A stretch of 64,000 nt of DNA from Sinorhizobium sp. 6-70 (GCF_030124375.1 NZ_JASKLS010000004.1:294975-358974), one strand, 5' to 3'; positions 34,696 to 43,080 are shown, numbered from the stretch's first letter. Numbers and translations are program-made. Notes: generated from the letters alone by a model not told the origin.

Positions 34696-35793
34696 ATGGG
34701 CCGGATACTGACGGAAAAGGATGTCGAGGCGGCGGTCAAGGGCGGTTCCGTCTATGCGGCGGGTGGCGGTGGTTGGGCCGATCACGGACGCATGCTCGGA
34801 TACGCCGCCGTCTCCATCGGCAAGCCGGAGCTGGTTTCGATCAACGAGCTGGAGCCGGACGATTGGGTGGCGACCGCCGCTGCGATCGGTGCGCCGGCCT
34901 CGACTACACCCTGGGAGATGCGCGGTGTCGATTACGTGAAAGCCGTTCAATTGCTGCAGGAGGCGCTCGGCGAAAAGCTCGCCGGCCTGATCATCGGGCA
35001 GAACGGCAAATCCTCGACGCTGAATGGCTGGCTGCCCTCGGCGATCCTCGGCACCAAGGTCGTGGATGCCGTCGGCGATATCCGTGCTCATCCGACGGGT
35101 GACATGGGATCGATCGGCCTCGCCGGTTCGCCCGAACCGATGATCCAGACCGCGGTCGGGGGAAACCGCGAGGAGAACCGCTATATCGAACTCGTGGTCC
35201 GGGGTGCGACGGCCAAGGTGTCGCCGATCCTGAGGACCGCGGCCGATATGTCGGGCGGCTTCATCGCCTCCTGCCGCAATCCGGTGCGTGCGTCCTACGT
35301 CAAGGCTAATGCTGCGCTCGGCGGCATCTCCATGGCGCTGACTCTGGGCGAGGCGATTATCGCTGCGGAAGGCAAGGGCGGCAGCGCCGTCATCGACGCG
35401 ATCGCAAATACCACCAACGGCTCCATTCTCGCCGAGGGAACGATCACCGATAAATCGGTGGTTTATACCAAGGAGGCCTTCGACATCGGCACGGTCACGC
35501 TGGGGCAGGGCGATGACTCAACGATACTCCATGTGATGAACGAATACATGGCCGTGCAAACGCTGGACGGTACGCGCCTTGCAACATTCCCGGATGTCAT
35601 CACCACGCTGTCGCCGGAAGGCGAGCCTTTGAGCGTCGGGCAGTTGCAGGTGGGCATGACGGTCTTTGTGCTGCATGTGCCGAAGAGCGTGATCCCGCTT
35701 GCCTCCAGCGTCATTGACCCGACCGTCTATCCGCCCGTCGAAAAGGCGATGGGGATCGAGATTGCACGCTACGCGCTCGCCGGCAAGCGTTGA
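34696..35793 (+). CDS. DUF917 family protein (candidate thiohydantoin desulfurase)
   Basis: 365 residues, DUF917 family: GRILTEKDVEAAVKGGSVYAAGGGG at the N-terminus, INELEPDDWVATAAAIGAPASTTPW, and a C-terminal half with EGTITDKSVVYTKEAFDIGTVTLGQGDD. DUF917 members are often next to hydantoinases, but their chemistry is poorly defined. The published ergothioneine route contains a desulfurase of a then-new enzyme type, linking thiourocanate hydratase to the hydrolases. This protein is the only one in the cluster left for that step. The assignment is by elimination, not by a recognised catalytic motif. Confidence 0.7.
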   Translation: MGRILTEKDVEAAVKGGSVYAAGGGGWADHGRMLGYAAVSIGKPELVSINELEPDDWVATAAAIGAPASTTPWEMRGVDYVKAVQLLQEALGEKLAGLIIGQNGKSSTLNGWLPSAILGTKVVDAVGDIRAHPTGDMGSIGLAGSPEPMIQTAVGGNREENRYIELVVRGATAKVSPILRTAADMSGGFIASCRNPVRASYVKANAALGGISMALTLGEAIIAAEGKGGSAVIDAIANTTNGSILAEGTITDKSVVYTKEAFDIGTVTLGQGDDSTILHVMNEYMAVQTLDGTRLATFPDVITTLSPEGEPLSVGQLQVGMTVFVLHVPKSVIPLASSVIDPTVYPPVEKAMGIEIARYALAGKR

Positions 35794-35805
35794 CGGGAGG
35801 ACGAT

Positions 35806-36135
35806 GTGGCACGCGACGCGGGACTCGAAGAGCTGGTGAGGCAAGACCTTGGCGAGCGGCCGGGGCTTTCGGAAAAGCCGATGTTCGGTGGGTTGGCCTT
35901 TCTCCTGAACGGCAATTTGCTCTGTGGCGCCCGCGAGGATGGAATGCTGGCGCGGCTTGGCAAGGGCAACGACGATTGGGCCTTGGCGCTGCCCGGCATC
36001 GTGCAGATGGTGATGGGCGAGCGCCGGATGCACGGATGGGTGCGCGCCGGCGCAGAGGCCTATGGCGATGACGCTTTGCGCCGGCGCCTGCTGGATGCGG
36101 CGAAAGGCTATGTCGAAACGCTGCCGCCGAAGTGA
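35806..36135 (+). CDS. TfoX N-terminal domain protein
   Basis: 109 residues from a GTG start behind a GGGAGGA ribosome site. It has the TfoX/Sxy N-terminal domain: LEELVRQDLGERPGLSEKPMFGGLAFLLNGNLLCGAREDGMLARLGKG, then GRRMHGWV-like and AKGYVETLPPK. In many bacteria this domain stands alone with no known function, unlike competence regulator TfoX itself. It lies between the DUF917 and urocanase-like genes on the same strand, with a RIME element after it. A role in the pathway is not evident. Confidence 0.8.
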   Translation: MARDAGLEELVRQDLGERPGLSEKPMFGGLAFLLNGNLLCGAREDGMLARLGKGNDDWALALPGIVQMVMGERRMHGWVRAGAEAYGDDALRRRLLDAAKGYVETLPPK

Positions 36136-36157
36136 ATGAACGAGGGCGGCGTGGTTC

Positions 36158-36270
36158 GCCCCTCATCCGCCTGCCGGCACTTTCTCCCCGTAAACGGGGA
36201 GAAGGGATATGCCGCGGCCTCCTGGTCCCCTACTATCCCCGCGAGCGGGGAGAGGGCTAGGGTGAGGGGC
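36158..36270. repeat. RIME-type intergenic mosaic element 6
   Basis: CCCCTCATCCGCCTGCCGGC, a TTCTCCCCGTAAACGGGGAG hairpin, then CCCCGCGAGCGGGG and GGGCTAGGGTGAGGGGC. It lies between the TfoX-like and urocanase-like genes inside the plus-strand cluster. Confidence 0.87.
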
Positions 36271-36305
36271 AAATTCAGCGCCGGCCTAACAAGGGAACGA
36301 TCACG

Positions 36306-37964
36306 ATGCCGAAGGCCAATCCCCGTCACCCGAATTTTCCGATTCCCGGAGGGCCGGAGTTGCGCGCCAGGGGCTGGCGGCAGGAGGCGCTGCTGCGGCT
36401 GCTCGAAAACGTGTTGTCGGTCGGCGAGGATCCGGACAACCTCGTCGTCTACGCCGCCCTGGGCAAGGCCGCGCGCAACTGGCCGTCCCATCGGGCAATC
36501 GTCAAGACGCTCATCGAGATGGACGAGGACCAGACGCTGGTCATCCAGTCCGGCAAGCCGGTCGGCCTGTTGAAGACCCATGCCAAGGCACCGCTCGTCA
36601 TCATGGCCAATTGCAACATCGTCGGCCAATGGGCGAAGGCCGAGGTGTTTTACGAGCTGCAGCGCAAGGGGCTGATCTGCTGGGGCGGGCTAACGGCAGG
36701 CGCCTGGCAATATATCGGCAGCCAGGGTGTGATCCAGGGCACCTACGAGATCTTCATGCGAATTGCCGAGCGCCGCTTCGGCGGCGATCTTTCCGGCCGT
36801 TTCGTGCTGACCGCGGGTCTCGGCGGCATGGGTGGCGCCCAGCCGCTGGCCGGCCGCATGGCGGGGGCTGCCATCCTCTGCGTCGACATCGACCCTGAGC
36901 GGGCGAAGAAGCGCCAGCAGGTCGGCTATCTCCAGGAGATCGCGCCGGACCTCGACACGGCGCTCGCGATGATCGCCGCGGCGGTCAAGGAGAAACGGGC
37001 GCTGTCCGTCGGCCTCGTCGGCAACGCCGCGGAAATCTATCCGGAGATCGCCCGGCGCGGCATCGTTCCGGATGTGGTGACAGACCAGACGTCGGCGCAT
37101 GATCTCGTCTACGGCTATGTGCCGAAGGGCATGAGCCTCGACCAGGTGCGGTCGCTGCGCGAAGACGGGCAGGGCCAGCTGATGGCCGCAAGCCGCGCCT
37201 CGATCGTCGAGCACGTGAAGGCCATGCTCGACTTCCAGAAAAAGGGCTCGGAGGTCTTCGACAACGGCAACCTGATCCGCACGCAGGCGCGGGAGGGGGG
37301 CGTTGCTGATGCCTTCGACATCCCGATCTTCACCGAAGCCTATCTCCGGCCGCTCTTTGCCCGCGCCATTGGTCCGTTCCGCTGGATGGCCCTTTCCGGC
37401 GACGAGAGCGACATCGCCCTGATCGACGACCTGCTCCTCGCAATGTTCCCGGAGAACCGGATCATCACCAACTGGATCCTGCTTGCGCGTCAGCATATTC
37501 CCTTCGAAGGCCTGCCGGCACGCATCGCCTGGCTCGGCCACGGCGAACGCACGGCGCTCGCGCGGCGCGTCAACCAACTGGTCGCCAGCGGCGAGCTCAA
37601 GGGACCGATCGCCTTCTCACGCGACCATCTCGATGCCGGCGCGATGGCGCATCCGAACATCATGACCGAGCGGATGAAGGACGGGTCGGACGCGATCGCC
37701 GACTGGCCACTGCTCGACGCCATGCTGCTCTGCTCCTCGATGGCCGACCTCGTCGTCGTCCATTCGGGCGGGGGCGGTTATGCCGGTTACATGACGAGCT
37801 GCGGCGTGACGGTCGTTGCAGACGGCACGAAGGCGGCCGACGAGCGGCTCGACCATGCGCTGACCAACGACACATCGCTCGGAGTCATCCGCTATGCGGA
37901 CGCGGGCTACGAAGAATCCTTCGATGAGATTGCGGCGAAGGGCATCGGGCATGTGAAGGTGTGA
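36306..37964 (+). CDS. Urocanase-family protein lacking the active-site Cys; probable thiourocanate hydratase
   Basis: 552 residues, NAD-dependent urocanase family. The glycine-rich NAD motif is TAGLGGMGGAQPLAGRMAG; DQTSAHDLVYGYVP and GSDAIADWPLLDAMLL are family blocks. In urocanases the motif ARICWLGxGER carries the active-site Cys (410 in Pseudomonas putida); here it reads ARIAWLGHGER, with Ala408. Losing this residue argues against ordinary urocanate as substrate. Placed with an ammonia-lyase homologue without MIO, thiourocanate hydration to a thiohydantoin propionate is the best reading. The cluster has no recognised imidazolonepropionase (HutI), which normal histidine breakdown needs. 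Confidence 0.82.
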   Translation: MPKANPRHPNFPIPGGPELRARGWRQEALLRLLENVLSVGEDPDNLVVYAALGKAARNWPSHRAIVKTLIEMDEDQTLVIQSGKPVGLLKTHAKAPLVIMANCNIVGQWAKAEVFYELQRKGLICWGGLTAGAWQYIGSQGVIQGTYEIFMRIAERRFGGDLSGRFVLTAGLGGMGGAQPLAGRMAGAAILCVDIDPERAKKRQQVGYLQEIAPDLDTALAMIAAAVKEKRALSVGLVGNAAEIYPEIARRGIVPDVVTDQTSAHDLVYGYVPKGMSLDQVRSLREDGQGQLMAASRASIVEHVKAMLDFQKKGSEVFDNGNLIRTQAREGGVADAFDIPIFTEAYLRPLFARAIGPFRWMALSGDESDIALIDDLLLAMFPENRIITNWILLARQHIPFEGLPARIAWLGHGERTALARRVNQLVASGELKGPIAFSRDHLDAGAMAHPNIMTERMKDGSDAIADWPLLDAMLLCSSMADLVVVHSGGGGYAGYMTSCGVTVVADGTKAADERLDHALTNDTSLGVIRYADAGYEESFDEIAAKGIGHVKV

Positions 37965-37983
37965 GGGCAGCTGCGATGGGGGA

Positions 37984-38745
37984 TCAGACAACCGTCTCCC
38001 CGCCATCGACCACAAGGATCTGCCCGGTCATGTAGGACGACCGGTCGGAGACGAGAAAGAGGATCGACTCGGCGATTTCGTCGACGCTTGCCCAGCGGCC
38101 GAGCGGCACTTTCTCACGGATATAGGCCTCGATCGCGCCGCGCCCGCCCATTTGCGCAATGAAGGGCTCGTTGAAGGGCGTGTCCACCCAGCCGGGGCAG
38201 AGCGCGTTGACGCGCACGCCGTATTTCGCATAGTCGCCGGCCATCTGGCGGGTCATGGCGATGACGGCGTGCTTCGTCGTCGTGTAGGCGATCATCTCGC
38301 GATCGTAGAGCACGCCGGAGGACGAGGACGTGTTGACGATGACACCCCGGCCTGCCGCCTTCATCGACGGCATGACGAGGCGGGCGGCCATGAAATGGGC
38401 GCGAACGTTGAGGCTCCAGGAGCGATCGAAACCCGCCACCTCGACCCCTTCGAGATCACCGGCAACCTGGGCGCCAGCGTGGTTGTGCAGGATGTCGATG
38501 CGGCCGTGGCGGTAAAGCACGTCGGCGATCCCGTCCGACAGCGCCTGGTCGTCGGTCACGTCGATGGCGAGCGGTTCGGCGCTGCCGCCCTTGCCGGCAA
38601 TCGCCGCAACGGCCGCTTCCGCGGCCTTCTGGCTGCGGTCGACGACAACCACATGGGCGCCTTCGCGCGCCATGATGGCCGCGCCCGCTTGGCCGATGCC
38701 GGAGCCTGCTCCGGTGACGATCGCGACCCGGTCTTTCAGGATCAT
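37984..38745 (-). CDS. Short-chain dehydrogenase/reductase
   Basis: 253 residues, classical SDR. NAD-binding TGAGSGIGQAG near residues 11-21, HNHAGAQ (a variant of NNAG), catalytic Ser in NTSSSSGV, and YTTTKHA with the Tyr-x-x-x-Lys pair. The C-terminus SSYMTGQILVVDGGETVV is typical. It is the last gene of the minus-strand transporter operon and is convergent with the urocanase-like gene (19 bp apart). The substrate is unknown; a side product of the imported compound is possible. Confidence 0.87.
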   Translation of the reverse strand: MILKDRVAIVTGAGSGIGQAGAAIMAREGAHVVVVDRSQKAAEAAVAAIAGKGGSAEPLAIDVTDDQALSDGIADVLYRHGRIDILHNHAGAQVAGDLEGVEVAGFDRSWSLNVRAHFMAARLVMPSMKAAGRGVIVNTSSSSGVLYDREMIAYTTTKHAVIAMTRQMAGDYAKYGVRVNALCPGWVDTPFNEPFIAQMGGRGAIEAYIREKVPLGRWASVDEIAESILFLVSDRSSYMTGQILVVDGGETVV

Positions 38746-38749
38746 TGTT

Positions 38750-39568
38750 TCACTCCCCGGATTTGCTTTTCTTTTCGCCCATCAGAAGGCGCGCGGTCAG
38801 GATCAGGAGCAGCGAGGCCGCCAATACCAGGGTCGCGATCGCGTTGATTTCCGGCGTCACGCCGCGCCGTATCGAGGCGAAGACATAGATCGGCAGGGTC
38901 GTCTTCGAACCGGCGACGAAGAAGGCAATGATGAAATCGTCGAAGGAGAAGGTGAAGGCGAGCAGGAAGCCGGCAAGGATCGACGGCAGGATCTGCGGCA
39001 GCACGATCAGGCGGAAAGTGGTGAGCGGCGTCGCGTAGAGATCGCTCGACGCCTCGACGATATCGCGGCCGAGACTCGCGATCCGCGCCTTGACGATCAT
39101 CGTCACCAGCGCCATCGAGAAAAGGCCGTGGGCGGCGATGATCGAGCCGTAGCCGAGGCCGAGCTGGGGCGGCTGATCGCCCGGCCAGATCGTCGCCAGC
39201 GCCGGATTGACGAAGGAGAACACGGCGACGAGCGCGACCAGCGTAGCAATCCCGATGACGACGCCCGGCACGACGATCGCCGCAGCGAACAAGGCATCGA
39301 AGACGGCGCGCGTGCGCGTGCCGAGCCGCTCCATGCCGAGCGCGGCCATCGTGCCGAAGACGGCCGCGAGCGCCGCACTCGTAAAGGCGATCATCAGGCT
39401 GTTTTGCAGCGCCGAGACCAGGAACGTGTTGGCGAGGGCCTTGCCGTACCAGGCGGTCGAAAAGCCGGTGAACTCGCTCGCATTGCGGCCGGCGTTGAAG
39501 GAGAACAGCACGACCAGCGCGATCGGCGCATAGAGGAAGAGATAGACAGAGGAGATGAAGGCGCGCAT
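38750..39568 (-). CDS. ABC transporter permease, PotC type (second importer)
   Basis: 272 residues. Six membrane segments, EAA loop at EASSDLYATPLTTFRLIVLPQILPS, and SFDDFIIAFFVAG, the PotC hallmark. The start MRAFISSVY is set by a TGATG junction sharing one base with the upstream permease stop. A longer in-frame extension upstream is an out-of-frame reading of the neighbouring permease and is rejected. Only 4 bp separate its stop from the SDR start. Confidence 0.88.
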   Translation of the reverse strand: MRAFISSVYLFLYAPIALVVLFSFNAGRNASEFTGFSTAWYGKALANTFLVSALQNSLMIAFTSAALAAVFGTMAALGMERLGTRTRAVFDALFAAAIVVPGVVIGIATLVALVAVFSFVNPALATIWPGDQPPQLGLGYGSIIAAHGLFSMALVTMIVKARIASLGRDIVEASSDLYATPLTTFRLIVLPQILPSILAGFLLAFTFSFDDFIIAFFVAGSKTTLPIYVFASIRRGVTPEINAIATLVLAASLLLILTARLLMGEKKSKSGE

Positions 39569-40434
39569 CAGACGAGGTCCACCTGTCTTGTGCCGGCGAC
39601 CTTCCAGGCGATCCGCATCGCCACCATCAGCACCACCACGACGACGGCGACCAGGGTCACGGCGATTGCCGAGCCGAATGGCCAGTTGCGCGACTGGAGG
39701 AAGAGATCGACGAGCGCGTTGCCGATGAAGAAGACCTTGCCGCCGCCGAGAAGCTGCGGGATCAGGTACTCGCCGAGCAGCAGGATGGTGACGAGCGCGA
39801 CGCCGGTCATCACACCGGGTAGCGAAAGCGGCAGGGTGACGCCGAAGAAGGTGGAGACCGGCCTGGCGCCGAGATCGGCGGAAGCCTCCAGCAGCCGGCG
39901 GTCGAGTTTTTCGAGGCTCACATAGATCGGCATGATCATCAGCGGCAGGTAGCCATAGACGATGCCGAGGAGGACCGCCCCGGGCGTGTTGAGCATGCGC
40001 ACGTCCTCGATGCCGATCATCGCGAGCAGATTGGGAATGCCGCGCGAGCCGAGGATATACATCCAGGCGTAAGTGCGCACGAGCAGGCTCGTCCAAAACG
40101 GCACGACCACGAGCGAAACGAGGATGAGGCGATAGCGCGGGTTCGCCCTGACGGCGAGATAATAGGCGACGGGATAGGCGACCAGCAGGCAGAGGAGCGC
40201 GCCGGCGGGTGCAAGCACCAGCGTGTTCCAGAAGGCGGCCGCCCGCGTCGGCAGTTTGGCGAACTGGGCGAACGTGAAGGCGGCCTGATACCCGCCCTCC
40301 GGCGCGCGTTCGCCGAAGGCGAAGACGAGCATGGCGATGAAGGGAAGCACGAGGAAGATGCAAAGCCACGCGGCCGCCGGCGCAACCAGCGCTGCCGTCA
40401 CCAGGTTTCTCTTCGTGTTCATTGCCGCTTGCAT
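39568..40434 (-). CDS. ABC transporter permease, PotB type (second importer)
   Basis: 288 residues. N-terminal membrane anchor (LVTAALVAPAAAWLCIFLVLPFIAML) and a BPD_transp_1 domain with the EAA loop EASADLGARPVSTFFGVTLPLSLPG and LGEYLIPQLLGGG. The start is either MQAAMNTK at 40434 or MNTKRN at 40422; neither has a strong ribosome site. A RIME element lies between it and the binding-protein gene. Confidence 0.85.
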   Translation of the reverse strand: MQAAMNTKRNLVTAALVAPAAAWLCIFLVLPFIAMLVFAFGERAPEGGYQAAFTFAQFAKLPTRAAAFWNTLVLAPAGALLCLLVAYPVAYYLAVRANPRYRLILVSLVVVPFWTSLLVRTYAWMYILGSRGIPNLLAMIGIEDVRMLNTPGAVLLGIVYGYLPLMIMPIYVSLEKLDRRLLEASADLGARPVSTFFGVTLPLSLPGVMTGVALVTILLLGEYLIPQLLGGGKVFFIGNALVDLFLQSRNWPFGSAIAVTLVAVVVVVLMVAMRIAWKVAGTRQVDLV

Positions 40435-40469
40435 GAAGTTCGGTCCGTTGGAACGCACGTTCAAGATTT

Positions 40470-40633
40470 GCCCCTCATCCGGCCTGCCGGTCTCCTTCTC
40501 CCCGTTTTTTCGGGGAGCAGGAGACTCGCGGCGTCGTCTCCTCTCATCTGGAGCGATGCGGCGAAAGAAAGCGACGAGTGGCACTTCCTTGTCCCCTCTC
40601 CCCGCATGCGGGGAGAGGGCTAGGGTGAGGGGC
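40470..40633. repeat. RIME-type intergenic mosaic element 7
   Basis: CCCCTCATCCGGCCTGCCGG with a CTCCCCGTTTTTTCGGGGAG hairpin, and at the far end CCCCGCATGCGGGG with GGGCTAGGGTGAGGGGC. It lies between the binding-protein and permease genes of the second importer, the same relative place as element 1 in the first importer. Confidence 0.87.
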
Positions 40634-40645
40634 AGGCTTCGAAAA

Positions 40646-41806
40646 TCACGCCGACTTGAAACGCGCCATCAGCTCGGCGCGACCGGGATCGGTCAGCGTC
40701 ACGGCGGCGCCGAATTCGAGCGGCGTCAGCGCCGCTTCGTCCGGATAGACGATCTTGTTGGAAGTGACCTCGGCCGGCAGCAGCTTCAGAACACGGCTGT
40801 CGGTCGTCGGCGCGCCGTTGGCGACGTGCTCCTTGACGGCGTTTTCCGGTGTCATCAGGTAGTTGAGCAACGCATAGCCGGCGGCCTTGTTGGCCGCACT
40901 CTTCGGGATTGCGTAGAAATCCGACCAGATCTCGCCGCCATCCTTGCCGAGCAAGAACTGGATTTCCGGCATGTCGCGGTTGAGCTGCGCGCCGTCATTG
41001 GTCCAGCACATGGTCATCCAGGCGTCGGTCGCGCGCATCGACGGCTGGTAGTCGCTGTTGATCGCGTAGAGATGCGGTTTCACCTTGATCAGGAGTTCCT
41101 CGGCCTTGGCGAGTTCGTCCGGCTTGACGGAGTTGAAGGAAAACCCAAGCGAGACCAGCGCATTGCCGATGGTGGTGAGCTGGTAGTCGTGCACCATGGC
41201 GCGGCCGTCCGCCTCGGTCATCGCGACGTCGAAGAACTCCTTCCAACTCGTGACCGGCGTCTTGATCTTGCTGGAGTTCACGGCGATGCCGGTCGTGCCC
41301 CAGTTTTTCGGCACGGCATAGGTCTTGCCGTCGACGATGCCCTCGTTGGTGAAGCGCGCGGTCTCGGTCGAGGCGTCGTAGTTCGGCAGTTTCGACAGGT
41401 CGAGCTCGTCGATGAGGCCGAGTTTCGCATAGGTCGAGATCGTGTAGTTGGTCGGAACGAAGAGGTCCCAGCCGGTGCCGCCCGCCTGGAGCTTCGCCAG
41501 CATTTCCTCGTTCGAGCCGAACACATTGACCTCGACGGCAACGCCGGTAGCGGCCGTAAAGGCCTCGAAGGTCGCGGGGTCGTGGTAGTTCGGCCAGGTC
41601 GCGATCGACATCTGCGTACCGAGATCGCCGGCGAAGGCGGTGGAATTGAACAGTCCGGGCTGGCGTGCCAAGACGGCGGTCGCAAGGCCGAGGCCGGTGA
41701 CGCCGAGGAAGTGGCGGCGCGTGATCGAGCCGCGCTTCAGGCGCATCAGTTCATCGGCAAGCTTGTCGGCAGTGATCGGGGCATTCTCTCTGTACCACTT
41801 GGTCAT
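40646..41806 (-). CDS. Spermidine/putrescine-type ABC substrate-binding protein (second importer; candidate ergothioneine binder)
   Basis: 386 residues. An unusual long N-terminus (MTKWYRENAPITADKLADEL) precedes a twin-arginine signal ITRRHFLGVTGLGLATAVLA, so export is probably by Tat as a folded protein. A PotD-like domain follows (SIATWPNYHDPATFEAFTAATGVAVEVNVFGSNEEMLAKLQAGG ... WDLFVPTNYTISTY). Encoded convergent with the ergothioneine-type enzyme cluster, it is the best candidate to bind that pathway's substrate. Ligand contacts cannot be read from sequence alone. Confidence 0.87.
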   Translation of the reverse strand: MTKWYRENAPITADKLADELMRLKRGSITRRHFLGVTGLGLATAVLARQPGLFNSTAFAGDLGTQMSIATWPNYHDPATFEAFTAATGVAVEVNVFGSNEEMLAKLQAGGTGWDLFVPTNYTISTYAKLGLIDELDLSKLPNYDASTETARFTNEGIVDGKTYAVPKNWGTTGIAVNSSKIKTPVTSWKEFFDVAMTEADGRAMVHDYQLTTIGNALVSLGFSFNSVKPDELAKAEELLIKVKPHLYAINSDYQPSMRATDAWMTMCWTNDGAQLNRDMPEIQFLLGKDGGEIWSDFYAIPKSAANKAAGYALLNYLMTPENAVKEHVANGAPTTDSRVLKLLPAEVTSNKIVYPDEAALTPLEFGAAVTLTDPGRAELMARFKSA

Positions 41807-41818
41807 GATGCTGTTCCC

Positions 41819-42937
41819 TTATCGTTGACGTGCAGTGATGGCAGCAGATCCGGCGGTTGAGGCCGGAAAGACGTGAAGCGCATTGGGGTCGAAGGCGAGT
41901 CCGATCCGTTCGCCGGGCTCCGCGAGATCGCGTTCGTTGAGGCTCCGGCGGTCGGCGGTCACCAGGAAGTCGCCGAGGCCATCGACCTCGACGGAATATT
42001 CGACCGACGAGCCCAGGAAGATGCGGTGGGTGACTGTGCCTTGAAGCGTCGCCGCGCCATCGCGGACGAGGGTGATCGCCTCCGGGCGGAGCGCAACCAT
42101 GGCCGCGCCGAGTGTGCCGTTGGCGCTCGCGGGTTTCGGGAGGCCGACGCCGTTCGCCAGCCGGATCGAATTCGCGCCCGCCTCGATGGTCGCGGGGACA
42201 CGGTTGGTCTTGCCGACGAAGTCGGCGACGAAGAGGCTTGCCGGCCGGTCGTAGATCTCCTGCGGCGGGCCGATCTGGACGATCCGGCCGGTGCTCATGA
42301 CGCAGACGAGGTCGCTCATCGACAGCGCCTCTTCCTGGTCATGCGTGACAAGGACAAAGGTGATGCCGAGCTCGCGCTGCAGACTCTGGAGCTCGATCTG
42401 CATGGCCGTCCGCAGTTTCTTGTCGAGGGCGGCCAGCGGCTCGTCTAGAAGCAGCACCTTGGGCTTGTTGACAATGGCGCGGGCGAGCGCCACGCGCTGC
42501 TGCTGGCCGCCGGACATCTCGTGGATGCGGCGCTTGCCGAAGCCGCCGAGGCGAACCATCTCCAGCGCCTCCCGCGCCCGGCGGGCGATTTCCGCGGCGG
42601 CGATGCGCGGGCGCATCTGCTTAAGGCCATAGGCGACGTTCTGTTCGACATCGAGATGCGGGAACAGCGCATATTGCTGGAACACCATGTTGACCGGCCG
42701 GCGATAGGCGGGCACGCCGTTCATCGGCTGGCCGCCGATATAGACCGTGCCTTCGCTCGGCTGCTCAAAGCCCCCGATCATCCGCAGGCAAGTGGTCTTG
42801 CCGCAGCCGGAAGGGCCAAGCAGCGCCACGAAGGCGCCCTTCGGCACCGCGAGGTTGATGTCCGAGACTGCCGTCACGCCGCCATAGCGTTTGGCGACCG
42901 AACGGAATTCGATGTCGTTCGTCGAAGCGGATGTCAC
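41819..42937 (-). CDS. ABC transporter ATP-binding protein, PotA type (second importer)
   Basis: 372 residues from a GTG start behind an AGGGAAC ribosome site; an upstream ATG at 43012 lies inside the intergenic repeat and is rejected. Walker A GPSGCGKT at 41-48, signature MSGGQQQR, Walker B LLLDEPLAALD, switch His in VTHDQEEAL, and a TOBE domain after about residue 240. It is the first gene of the operon that runs through binding protein, two permeases and SDR, and diverges from a LuxR-type regulator. Confidence 0.9.
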   Translation of the reverse strand: MTSASTNDIEFRSVAKRYGGVTAVSDINLAVPKGAFVALLGPSGCGKTTCLRMIGGFEQPSEGTVYIGGQPMNGVPAYRRPVNMVFQQYALFPHLDVEQNVAYGLKQMRPRIAAAEIARRAREALEMVRLGGFGKRRIHEMSGGQQQRVALARAIVNKPKVLLLDEPLAALDKKLRTAMQIELQSLQRELGITFVLVTHDQEEALSMSDLVCVMSTGRIVQIGPPQEIYDRPASLFVADFVGKTNRVPATIEAGANSIRLANGVGLPKPASANGTLGAAMVALRPEAITLVRDGAATLQGTVTHRIFLGSSVEYSVEVDGLGDFLVTADRRSLNERDLAEPGERIGLAFDPNALHVFPASTAGSAAITARQR

Positions 42938-42977
42938 GTCTGTTCCCTGCGGTTGTTTTTGAAGATGTGGCGTTCCC

Positions 42978-43080
42978 ACAGCGTCGCGCGTCTTATCGGA
43001 CTCGCGAAGCACGCTGCAGCACCTTGAAATTGCTGCATGTTCTTATCCTTAAATCAGCTGCGATTTAAGGAAACATGCAG
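42978..43080 (+). repeat. 101-bp double-hairpin repeat, copy B
   Basis: ACAGCG, a diverged inner hairpin, then CACGCTGCAGCACCTTGAAA, then the second hairpin CTGCATG-TTCTTATCCTTAAAT ... ATTTAAGGAAACATGCAG. It lies in the divergent promoter region between the second importer and the LuxR-type regulator. Confidence 0.9.

Noticed and set aside
30478..37964. Ordinary histidine utilisation (hut) operon
   Set aside because: The ammonia-lyase homologue lacks the MIO triad, the urocanase homologue lacks the Cys, and no imidazolonepropionase is present.
38750..40369. A single 539-codon frame as one fused permease
   Set aside because: Only its C-terminal 272 residues resemble a permease. The N-terminal part is an out-of-frame reading of the second permease gene, which starts at 40434 and ends with a TGATG junction.
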